64,000 nt of DNA, taken from the NCBI GenBank assembly GCA_004335835.1, contig RWJK01001180.1, forward strand, positions 8,229 to 72,228, given 5' to 3'. Shown piece after piece: positions 1 through 10,140 of this stretch. The notes beneath the pieces were generated by a model that was not told where the DNA came from, did not search any database, and saw nothing but the letters and a program-made list of their open reading frames with translations. A program made the position numbers and the translations under genes. Positions within the stretch are counted from its first letter, which is position 1. Each line of letters opens with the position of its first letter. Origin of the DNA: Scenedesmus sp. ARA3. Taxonomy: Eukaryota > Chlorophyta > Chlorophyceae > Sphaeropleales > Scenedesmaceae.

Positions 1-521
1 GTGGAATGCTCCAGCGATTCACACATTATCCTATCTGCATGCAACTTCTTGATCTGCCCTGAACTGTGACTCTTGCAGCAACTCGCACGCCCTGCCCTTT
101 GGGTGTCCAACGCATAAGCATACGCAGTAAACAACGTGATTCTGCGCAGTTGGCTCAATCAGTGTGCAGTATTTAATGCTTTAGCAGCAAGGTACGGATT
201 GCCTGATTCAAGGGATAAACATCAGCAGGCTGCTAGCGATCAAGGAGCATAACAATCCTGATGAAACATCGTGATTTGCATGTGTTGATCTCACAATGCA
301 CACTCTTGTAAGTGATGAAATCATGCTGACAGTATGACACTCGCGCACTTGACATGTACACATTCGCATTGTCTGCCATGAATGAGTATGTGCTTCAGTT
401 TATTCAACCCGACGCACCAACCTATGCGGCAGCTTCTGCAGGCATGGCTTCTTTGCTTTTCAAGCTTGCATGCGCCCTCCCAGCACCATACTCAAGTCCA
501 ATAATCATACCAAGTCAAAGT
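1..521. other. No gene seen; 3' flank of the minus-strand poly-Q gene
   Basis: No conserved coding segment is visible on either strand. The stretch lacks the CAG/CTG runs that mark exons here and is probably the 3' UTR and flank of the gene ending at 522. Confidence 0.5.
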
Positions 522-529
522 TCACACTG

Positions 530-562
<33 letters not shown>

Positions 563-1482
563 GCATCTCCTTCTTGCCCAGCAGGTGCCCCACCACCCCC
601 CTGATCAGCGGCAGGTAGGGGAAGCCCGCCACAATCATCGCCGCCATCTGCGCATTGTCCAGCGCCATCATCTGGCTCCAACCGAATGCCGTTATAACAG
701 CGCGGCCCTGCATCAGGCTGCGCTCCACTGCATCTGCCAGCGCCTCAAGCTCCTGCTGCACACAGCTGACGGAGCTGCTGCACAGCCGCTGCACTGCAAA
801 GCAGCCGGGCACGTTACCGCCACACCTCAGCACTGCGGATGCCATGCCAGCTGCCATGTGGCTAGCGCTGCTGCTGAGGTGGTTATTGCTGCTGCTGCTG
901 CTGCCATTTTGGCGAGTGGGCTGTGTAAGGCCCAATGCAGGATTGCTGCAGGCAGGCAAGCTGAGCCCCAGCCCGCCTACCCCCTCAAACTTTGGAACGC
1001 CAGCGTGGCTGCTGTCGCTGTAGGGTTGAGCGACGTGTGAGAGGCCTAGGCACTTGCTGCTGCTGCTGCTGCTGCTGCTGCTGTGCATTGGGGTGGACCC
1101 CAGCCCACCAACACCCGCAAACTTTGCAATGCGGGTGCTGGTGTGCACACCGGCACCTGCCTTCTGCTTCTGTTGCGACGGCGCCCCGGCAGCTGCTGCT
1201 GCTGCTGCTGCTGTTGCTGCTGCAGGGCTATCAATCGCGCGCTGCAGCTGCTGGCGCAGCTGCTGCCTGTGTGCGTTCAGCTTCTGCACTGCCCGTGCAT
1301 ACAGTGCCCAGCCAGCCTCTAGCTGCTGCCGCTGCTGCGGCTTCAACTGTATGCAGCCTGCAATCTCAGCCCACAACTCTGACCGCACCACGTCGTGCTG
1401 CAGTGTGACAAGGTTGATGGTGCGCATGTGCAGCGTTGATGTGGCTGCACTGCTGCTGCCGCCGCCACCTGCTGCTGCACTG

Positions 1483-1517
<35 letters not shown>

Positions 1518-1631
1518 TACATCCGTGCCTACTGCTCTGCTGAGCTTATAGAAGGCTAGGATCTCCAGGAGGTTTAGCGGGAAAGGCGGGAAGCCTGTTT
1601 CATCTTCTGACGCCATGGGGATGCCCGGTAC

Positions 1632-1670
<39 letters not shown>

Positions 1671-2235
1671 CTGGTCTGCAGGAATGGAGCCAGCGGATGC
1701 CAGCACCTCGATTGCTGCTGCAACCAGGCGCTGCCTTGCGTCCTGCTGCTGCTGCTGTGAGCCTGGCGAGTGGTCTGCTGAGTCAGCAGCAGCAGCAGCA
1801 GCAGCAGCGGGCTGTGCTGAGCTGGCCTTGATGATGTGTGCTGCACACTGCTGGGCATACAGCCTGTACTTGGTGTACAGTGCTGGCACATCCTGCAGCA
1901 GCAGCAGCAGTAGCAGGAGCAACTTCAGTTGGTGGGACAGCTGCATAAATGTTGGACCATCTTGTGTCTGCTAATTGCCCACCCACTGCCCAGTAGATAA
2001 CAGCAGTCCCAGATGTACACAAAGAGATATGCGACATAGCCAGGTGTGAACAGCATACCTGTACATGCTGTTGCAGCAGCTGGCGTGTCCTCATCAGTTG
2101 GGCGTGCTCCCTGCTGCTTCTTGCCACGTCATTGGATCCCGTACTGCTGCCGCTGCTGCTGCTGTAGCTGCTGGCATGTGCATTGTTCTTGCTGGATGAA
2201 CCGCCGGGGCCAGCAGCATCCGCGTCACCTGCCGG

Positions 2236-2271
<36 letters not shown>

Positions 2272-3096
2272 GCCAGGTGATGGAGCATCCACAGGTCCAA
2301 CAGACAGGTTGAGAGTCGCCAGTTGTGCTAGCATTGTCTCATGGGTCCCTACTGCATTCTCCAGCATGGCTAGCTTGCTGTGCAGTGCGGTGTTCTCTGT
2401 CCGCAGCTGCTGCAGCAGCTGCTGCTTTGCTGCCAACTGCAGCTGCAGTGCCTCCGCCTGCAGTTGTATCAGGAGCAGCAGCAGCAGCAGCAACAGAGTT
2501 CATGCATAGGTGTGATTGCCAGAGGGTGTTGGCACAGGGCGTTGAAGGCAGTGCAACAAACATGTGATGGTCTGAAGCAGTCTATTGTGGTTCTCAATTG
2601 CAAGTGCGCTGCTGGCGCGGCTGCTAATGCTGCTGCTGTTGCTGAGTATATACACCTGCCTTGGAGCTTTGCAGCGTATAAAAGAGCTCAGCAGCACGCC
2701 ACCTGCTGAGCGCACCTCTGCTTTCCTCCTCTCCTTTGTGCCCAGCTTTGCCCCGTGGCCTTGAGACAGTTGCCTGGGCTGCTTTGGGGGGTTGCCACGC
2801 CTTGGGGCCTCCTGCTGCTGCTGCTGCTGCTGCTGTGGCTGTTCCTGCCGCGCCTGCTGCTGCGCGATATGCTGATCATGCTGGTGCTGCTGCTGCTGTG
2901 TCAAGCCGCCGTATGGTGTATGCTGTGCGGCCTGCAGACATGGTGCAGCTGTGAGCTGCTGCTGCTGCAGCAGCTGCTGGTGCTGGGCCTGCAGCTGCAG
3001 GATTTGGGCAGACAGTGCTGCCGAGTGCTCAGCATCTGGCACCAGACATGGCAGCAGGAGCTGCCCAGCAGCTGCTGCTGCATTATGCCATGGGTG

Positions 3097-3151
<55 letters not shown>

Positions 3152-3330
3152 GGTTGTTGCGTTAGTGCACAGAAGAGGGCGCCCCCAAAAGGCGAGCTCA
3201 ATGGTTGGTGCGTAGGAGAAGGGTGTAAGCTCGGGAACAGAACGTTTGCGTTGTGCGGCGTTTCGTCGTCCGTCCATTGGAAAGCTTCCTGCAGGAAAGC
3301 CGCGAACTCATCGTCCTGAGCTGTGTCCAT
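522..3330 (-). CDS. Poly-Q/poly-A coiled-coil protein, bZIP-like transcription factor candidate
   Basis: Three exons join in phase 0: 3330-2716, 2457-2059 and 1892-522, giving about 794 aa. Exon 1 starts with an acidic MDTAQDDEFAAFLQEAF segment, then poly-Q, and ends with the basic patch KLGTKERRKAE. Exon 2 opens directly into a leucine-heptad coiled coil (QLLQQLRTENTALHSKLAMLE). The basic-patch-plus-zipper arrangement across the junction resembles a bZIP, but the canonical Asn-x7-Arg signature is not clear, so DNA binding is inferred. Exon 3 has a helical segment (ELWAEIAGCIQLKPQQRQQL) of a kind I associate with algal bZIP-type regulators, followed by long Ser/Gln tracts and a conserved-looking C-terminus (AFGWSQMMALDNAQMAAMI). 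A short exon hidden in the 258-bp first intron could supply a fuller basic region. The last intron ends in a CTG-repeat acceptor. Confidence 0.65.
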
Positions 3331-3774
3331 TGCTGACAGCGATCTTAAAACAATGCAGCTTGGTTATTCAACTTGTTTTTGAAGTCAGGATGATCGCGCA
3401 TCTGCGTTCGTTGCTGGCAGTGTCACCGAGGGTGTGTAACGTGCTGGTGACCCATTGGGTGTCACTTCAGTGTCACTTCTGACTAATCACCTGACAGGGT
3501 CCAGGGTGAGGGTGCTGCTGGAAGTCTGTATAAAGAATTGCAGGTAACACACCTTGCATTATCACAATGCAGTATATGCTGTCCCGAGCAGCCTATTCTG
3601 CAGCACTGCTTCAGCTACCTGTACACCTTGTAGAAGCATCCTAAATTTGTCATGTTACAATGCCATTCTGTTGGTTACGCACAAGCCTTGCCTGAAACGC
3701 TTGACATGTTTTTGAAGCAGCCACCCACGTGCAAGCCACACGCTTGTTTTCTGCAAGCCACACGCTTCACCACA
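3331..3774. other. Intergenic, upstream of the poly-Q gene and downstream of ATG18
   Basis: No coding segment is recognisable. It holds the 5' flank of the gene starting at 3330. A minus-strand TGTAA near 3654-3658 is a possible chlorophyte poly(A) signal for ATG18, lying beyond the echo array. Confidence 0.35.
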
Positions 3775-4378
3775 ATCATGCCCCTGCAGCCAGGCCAGTA
3801 CTGCCCAGCAGCGTCCACTCCCCGTCCAGGCTAGCTTTAGGACCCCCAGCACTCCTCAGCTGCTTGACACGGGCTGGCGCATTTGCTGCAAGCCAATCGT
3901 GATGCCGTGTCTCATCATGCTCCAGCAGCCAGGCCAGCACTGCCCAGCAGCGTCAACTCCCCGCCCAGGCTAGCCTTGGGCCTTTCCAGCACTGCAAGCT
4001 GCACAACCACATACTCGTACAGCAGCCCGCCAGCAGTGGCCAGTGCAACTGCTAGCAGGGCACAGCAAAACAGTAGCAAGCTGCATCACGCCCCTGCAGC
4101 CAGCCCAGTACTGCCCAGCAGCGTCCACTCTCCGCCCAGGCTGGCCTTGGGGCCAGCAGCGCTGCTCAGCTGCTCGATATGAACTGGCGCATTTGCTGCA
4201 CATTTGCATGCAAACCAAGTGTGATGCCGTGTGTTATCATGCCCCTGCAGCCAGCCCAGTGCTGCCCAGCAGCGTCCAATCCCCGCCCAGGCTAGCTTTG
4301 GGCCCCGCAACACTGCTCAGCTGCTCCATATGGGACAGCGCGATTACTGCAAGCCAAGTCAGGAGATGTCGTGCGTCA
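3775..4378 (-). repeat. Tandem echoes of the ATG18 terminal exon
   Basis: Four diverged copies of the last ATG18 coding exon lie directly downstream of it, near 3778-3850, 3910-4075, 4085-4185 and 4237-4335. Each reads on the minus strand as a variant of GPKASLGGEWTLLG followed by a stop at the same place as the real exon. The copy at about 3910-4075 also keeps a degenerate LATAGGLLYEY segment. The others keep mainly the 3' half. Spacing is about 130-175 bp. Confidence 0.85.
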
Positions 4379-4523
4379 TCATGCCCCCGCGGCCAGGCCA
4401 GTACTGCCCAGCAGCGTCCACTCCCCACCCAGGCTAGCCTTGGGCCCCGCAGCACTGCTCAGCTGCTCCACTGCATACTCGTACAGCAGCCCGCCAGCAG
4501 TGGCCACCACAAGCGTCACCTGT

Positions 4524-4554
<31 letters not shown>

Positions 4555-7500
4555 CAGAGGCAGCCAGGCGCAAAGGTTTGGCCAAGTGCCTGGTAAGCTA
4601 ACAGCCACAAGAGATCATGTTGTGCCACAGTCAGCGGCTGGCTTGAATGTCGCCAAATTCTACAGCACTGACAGCCTGCATGGCTGGTGCGGTCGCGCCG
4701 AGCAGGCGCAAGCAAACACATTACCACGTTGTCTCTCCATCAAGATGTAGTATGTTTGACTCAACAGCACGTGCTGCTTTCTCGATGCATTGCGAACACA
4801 CCTCGTCATATCCTCCGGCATTGTGGCCACGTCACTCTGGCCAGACAGCGAGGACGCACCTCCTCCACCAACAGCTTGCTTTGTGTGTGCAAACTACACC
4901 AACAACTAGCACGTCGCCTCACACCATCTGCCAAACAGCTCAGGCACGAAATCCTATGAGCAAGATCAACGATTCAGCAGTCGGCAGCGCAAATGGTGAT
5001 CAGTTTAACTGCAATCAAACACGCACCTCGTCAGCATCCTCAGGCAGTGTGGCCACATCACTCTGGCAAAACAGTGAGGAGGCGCCCCCACATCACCGAC
5101 AGCTTGCTCCGTGTGGGCAAACTACACCAAACATCCAGCATGCTGCCTCACACCATCAGCCAGACAGCTCAGGCACAAAACCCTTTGAGGAAGGTCAATC
5201 ATTCAGCAGTCGGCAGAGCAAGTGATGATGCGGTTCAACTGCAATCACGCACGCTCGCACCTCGTCGGCATCCTCTGGCAGTGTTGCCACATCACTCTGG
5301 CCAGACAGCGAGGAGGCGCCTCCTCCACCCTCAAAGGCGTTGCCGCTGCTGCCAGTAGGGTGCTGCAGCGCACAGATGGCTGGCAGCCCTGCACATGGCA
5401 GCCTGATGTTGGCGATGCTGCGCTGCGGCTCAACCTGGGGCAGCACAGCGATGCAGGGTTTGATGAGCACATCATGAGTGTCGACGGCAAGTAAAAAGCG
5501 CGTGGCTTGGGACGTTTGAAAACACCAAAGCACTGTCCAAGCTGTTTGATAAACCAAAGATAACAACAATGATGGATGCTGGCGGTTCGTTACATGAGCG
5601 ACGCTTGATTGCATATGGCCGGCAACCCCGCACATGGCAGCCTGATGTTGGCAATGTCTTGCTGCGGCTCAACCTGCGGAAGTGTGGGTTCAGAAAGTTT
5701 GGTGGTAAAAGCGTGAAAGGGTACGGACAACACTGGATGAGATGTCTGGTGCACGCAGCTGTTAGGAGCGCAACAGCAATAAACAAATGTTCAAGGGGGG
5801 TTGCACAAATAGGATATATTGCTCAGCAGATCAACGATGAGCGCAACGTGGGATGCTACCGGCGCAGAGGTGCCTCGCGATCGCGCTGCATCACATGCTG
5901 CGTTAGTTGCTGCTTATATTGCCGCGTCTCCCTCTCACCATGTCTGTGACAGCAAAGTTGATCACCGCTGAGAGCAGCCCTGCGGCAGCACTCGCAGCAG
6001 CCGCAGCTGCTGACCGGTGCGGCTGCTCCAGCCGGAACAGGTGGATTGTGCCGTGGCTGCTTGCTGCTGCCAGCAGCGGCGGCTGGTAGCCTTCTGGGCT
6101 GAAGGCTAGGCAGTGTACTGCTGCTGGGTAGGTGCCGCGCCTGAAGCTGTACGCTTTTGAGGCATGTGGCATGGAGTACACCCTGCAGGCAGTGCAAAGC
6201 AGTGACAGCAGTACATATCAGGTGGAGACAGCACAAGTCATAGACAGGCATACTACACCTCAGCGGCCGGCAGTACACAACAGGGGCTTTCAGTACAACA
6301 CATTACATGCAACCGCAGGGAGATTAATAATATTGAGACTCCCTGGATATAACATGAAACTCGACGTTCAAGGGTGTGCATTGTGTTTTACGGTGCTCAC
6401 TCTTATTTTCTGGTCTCAGACCATGTGTTCAACCTGTTGTGGCTAATACCATTGAACATTGAAGATGGTGCCAGGACCCACATGTAACTATCCTCTCTCA
6501 TTACATGAACCGCAGTGTTGCTGGGAAGGGTTCAGCCTAAAGCAGCCACATATATTGACACACAACAGCCATATTGCACAACCACAGCTGTGTGCATCAG
6601 TACATAGAAGCAGCCGTGTTTGTCATCTCACCGTATGACTGTGCCTGTGCTTGAGGCAGTGGCTAGGAAGGCTCCATCATGGCTCCACGCCATGGCTGCT
6701 AGCGGTGCCTTGTGAGCCTGTGCAGTTGAGTTGAGAGCACAGTTCAACAATCATCAGGCGGGCGGCAAGGTGAGCCTCAGCAGTGGCATCTGCAGTTGAG
6801 GACATGTGCAGGGTGCAGAGCTGCGGAGGAAACGTACTTCAGACAGAACAGCAGTCCACAGCATGCTGCACCTCAGTCACCTGCCCTGCGGCAGCCACTG
6901 ATTCGTCATAACTGGCGATGCAGGCACATGATGTAACTGGTGGTGCATGCATCCTTAGTTGTAAGTGGTGGTGCAGGCATTCAGCTCACATGCACTTCAC
7001 ACACCACAAGACCGCCATCCTACAGCAGGTCAGACACCCACAGCTCTCTCTGAACATCAAGCAGTTGCGGTTGTCGTTCCTACTGCTCACCTGCACTTCA
7101 CACACATAACCGCCATGCCACCTGTCCTGCCGCCAGCGCTACCAGCTGTCAAAGCATTTCAATCAGCTGTCCATTGTTGTTCCTACTGCTCACCTGCACT
7201 TCACACACCACATGGCCGCCATCTACCAGCAAGTCATACACCCGCAGCACACCAGCAGCTGCACTTGCAGGAAGCGCCAGGTAGCAGCAGGGCTCGCTGC
7301 AAGGTGTCAGCGCTGCTAAGCCCTTGGGGTTTGGCGGCGTCTCTATGATGCGTAGCTGCGCCAGGGTTTGCAGCGCATGCACATGCACGCGGCCATCCAG
7401 CACTGCTACAAGCCTGCAGACCAGCAGACAGTCAAGCAGAAAGTCAAACATGAGTCAAACATTGCCCAAGGCATGGTGTGGCTATGACAGTGGTGTGCAG

Positions 7501-9185
7501 CGCGTGCACGTGCACGCGGCCATCAAGCACCGCCACTAACCTGCAGACCAGCAGAAAGTCAAACATGAGTCAAACACTGCCCAAGCCATGGTGACATTAT
7601 GACAGTGGTCTGCAGCGCATGCACATGCACGGGCCATCCAGCACTGCCACAAGCCTGCAGACCAGCAGACAGTCAAGCAGAAAGTCAAACATGAATCAAA
7701 CATTGCCCAAGGCATGGTGTCACTGTGACAGTGGTCTGCAGCGCATGCACGTGCACGCGGCCATCCAGCACCGCTACAAGCCTGCAGACCAGCAGAAAGT
7801 CAAACATAAGTCAAGCAACTAGTCAAACACAAGTTGAAGCCCGTTCAGCAGTGTTGCTGTGCGAGGGTCTGCAGCGCGTGCACGTGCACGCGGCCATCCA
7901 GCACCGCCACTAGCCTGCAGGCCAGCAGAAAGTCAAACGTAAGTCAAACATGAGTCAAACACAAGTTGAAGCCCGTTCAGCAGTGTTGCTGCGCCGGGGT
8001 CTGCAGCGCGTGCACGTGCACGCGGCCATCCAGCACCGCCACTAGCCTGCAGACCAGTAGTAAGTTGAAGATGAGTCAAACATCAGTCAAACATACGGCA
8101 TGATTTCACGGCGTCATGACAATGGTGGCGCAGCACGTGCACGCAGCCAACCAGCACCAAATGACAGCAGCACCAGTAATACTCAAAGAGTGCCTCCTGC
8201 TCCTTTGATGATGCCGCCGCTGTCCAATTGCATGCGCAACATACTGCTGCAATCCAACAAGCCTCACTGCATTCCACCGTGCCTCACCGCTGCTTATTGA
8301 GCCGCACTGCCAGCACGCTGCTGCTGAATGACAGGTCCCGTATGACGCTGCTGCTGCTCGTGTTGATCACCGACAGCCGCCGTGGCGTCAGGGAAGGCTG
8401 GTCACCTGCAGCACTAGCAGCAGTGTCAGGTTGCAATTTGCCTTGCCGCCCAGCAGCTGCAGTTGCTGCTACGGACGTTGGCAGCCGCAGGGCCTGCCAT
8501 CATTGTAACCGTCAGCTCTTGCAGGAACGCTGCGCTGGTGCCCGATGAAAACTGTGCATGAACTGCCCCTCCAACAAGCACAGCAGGCATGTTGCAGTGT
8601 AGCCCGAAAGTCCCAAGGCACAATATAGGATTCTGCTGGTGGCAGCTGCTTTCAACGCTTCGGCACATGCTTGCACGTAAAGTAGTGCGTTTGTGTTATA
8701 GCTTATTGGACCCACCTGCTCCTACATACGCCAGCAAGCTGGTGCAGAACAGCATCTCTGCTATCCTGCAAGAGGCAAGCGGCATGGTGCATGCATACAT
8801 GCACGAAAGCGTCAAGGCCCTGTTGCTGCCACAACAGCTGGCTACAATCTTGTAACACCAGCGTGGGCTAGGCATACTTTACCCCATTACTGCATACGCA
8901 CAGCTGCAAGCAACATGCTCAGTCATGTCAACACGTTTGGCAGGATGCAGCAGAGCAGGCATGGGCGGGCGGACGGGATAGTGCTGGTGTTCTGCTGTTG
9001 TGCTGCCATGCACAGCTACCATCTCACCCTACAGCTCCTATATCTTCTCGGTAACATATTTGGTGCGTTTCTATGTGGTAGATCCTAATGCCCTCGGAGG
9101 TTCCAATGCATATGCAGCTGTTGTCCTGGTTGAAAGCAATATGGATCAGGCCAGGCTTGTGACTGCTGCTACAGGTCAGTGACAT
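4379..9185 (-). CDS. ATG18: Autophagy-related PROPPIN ATG18/WIPI (WD40 beta-propeller)
   Basis: Eight exons join in frame: 9185-9028, 8765-8716, 8405-8288, 7413-7194, 6717-6632, 6182-5966, 5434-5261 and 4519-4379, giving 387 aa, a usual length for the family. The start MSLTCSSSHKPGL leads into the classic first-blade motif FNQDNSCICIGTSEGIRIY. Later blades show LFCTSLLAYVGAG, LTPRRLSVINT, ETPPNPKGLAAL and WSHDGAFLATASSTGT. The phosphoinositide-binding FRRG motif is intact at residues 224-227 (FRRGTYP). By family, it binds PI3P/PI(3,5)P2 on phagophore or vacuolar membranes during autophagosome formation. A small Ala-rich insert follows blade 5. The gene is unusual in its introns: exons 4, 7 and 8 are each surrounded by tandem partial copies. 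It is divergent from TDP2 with about 530 bp between start codons. Confidence 0.93.
4797..5107 (-). repeat. Two echoes of the 3' end of ATG18 exon 7
   Basis: Segments 4797-4880 and 5020-5107 repeat the exon 7 end at 5251-5343, covering the coding stretch for SDVATLPEDADE and its donor site. They sit about 225 bp apart inside the last intron in the same orientation. Both have frame-breaking changes. Confidence 0.8.
5610..5682 (-). repeat. Echo of the 5' end of ATG18 exon 7
   Basis: This segment repeats the acceptor and first about 60 bases of exon 7 (real copy 5375-5440), including a CAG acceptor and the code for VEPQ..IANIRLPC. It lies in intron 6. Confidence 0.8.
6980..7117 (-). repeat. Short echoes of the 3' end of ATG18 exon 4
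   Basis: Two segments (about 6984-7019 and 7080-7117) repeat the donor region of exon 4 found at 7186-7222, with the shared core CTCACNTGCACTTCACACAC on the plus strand. They lie in intron 4. Confidence 0.65.
7485..8065 (-). repeat. Five tandem echoes of the 5' end of ATG18 exon 4
   Basis: Copies centred near 7510, 7630, 7755, 7890 and 8020 repeat the acceptor and first about 50 bases of exon 4 (real copy 7374-7420). The period is about 116-135 bp. Most encode a variant of LVAVLDGRVHVHALQTLA after a CTGCAG acceptor. The linkers share an AGAAAGTCAAACATGAGTCA-like segment. All lie in intron 3; only the 7413 copy continues into the rest of the exon. Confidence 0.88.
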
Positions 9186-9716
9186 GCGGATTTAACCTTG
9201 AAGCCGGTGCATCTGTAGGATCGAGGCAGTGATAGTCGAGCTCAGCATCCGGAAGCAGAGAGTGACTCAGCAACACACAAAGGTCACATAGCGGGTCTGG
9301 TGAGTACATAGGCACAGGATTGAGGCAAACAATTATGCATAGCAATAACCAAGCAATCTTAGCTTGTTGAGGCCGAGGTGACAAACCCCAGTCTGTTCAA
9401 ATTCTTGACAGATTACTATCGCAGCTGCTGCCTACAAGTTCAGCGGCGAAATGAAAGTTTCAGGGTTGTCATCACGTGATTTGCCAAGCGAAAGCGATGC
9501 TGAGTTAGTATACTGCCGCTACTCTGTGGTGTGTGCATGCTCAACGCAACTGCTCGCTTGCTGCCTAAGGCGTGCCTCAAAGCGCACCGCTTAACACGTA
9601 TCTGTAAGATCTCCTCAACTGTTAAGCCTCTTGCAGCGGCAGCACCTCGAGCCTGTACTGTCTGGCGAGATCCACAAAGCACCAAACACAAACAGCAGCA
9701 GTGGCACGCAGCAGCG
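9186..9716. promoter_or_regulatory. Shared intergenic region between divergent ATG18 and TDP2
   Basis: Both start codons face outward from these 531 bp, so it must hold both 5' UTRs and promoters unless an upstream non-coding exon exists. An in-frame ATG at 9531 could lengthen TDP2, but the sequence between has no family resemblance. No specific motif is claimed. Confidence 0.5.
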
Positions 9717-10091
9717 ATGGGTGATGTGGTGGATCTCACGCTGTCAGACTCGGACGATGACGCCCCTCACGTGCAACTGAGGATGCCAGCAGCGGCATCA
9801 TCAAGGGAGCAGGATGCAGCTACAGCAGCAGCACCAGCACCAGCATCACCACAAGAAGCAGCAGCAGCAGCAGCAGCAGAGGAAGAGGAGCAGCAAGCAC
9901 GCAGGCGCATCATGGACTTTGCACGGGGCAAGGCAGCTGGCTCTGCAGCAGCCAGAGCAGCAGCAGCAGCAGCAGCTACTGGCGGAGGCACGAACATGAC
10001 AGATGAAGACGACGATGATGATGCTGCTGAGCGGGGGGCAGTCAAGCGAATGAAGCTCAACCCGCCAGACACGGCTGCGCCTGATGCAGAT

Positions 10092-10140
<49 letters not shown>

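Noticed and set aside
7370..8060. CRISPR-like regular spacing of about 125 bp
   Set aside because: Units are whole exon-intron junction copies with diverged sequence, not short identical repeats with unique spacers; the genome is eukaryotic.
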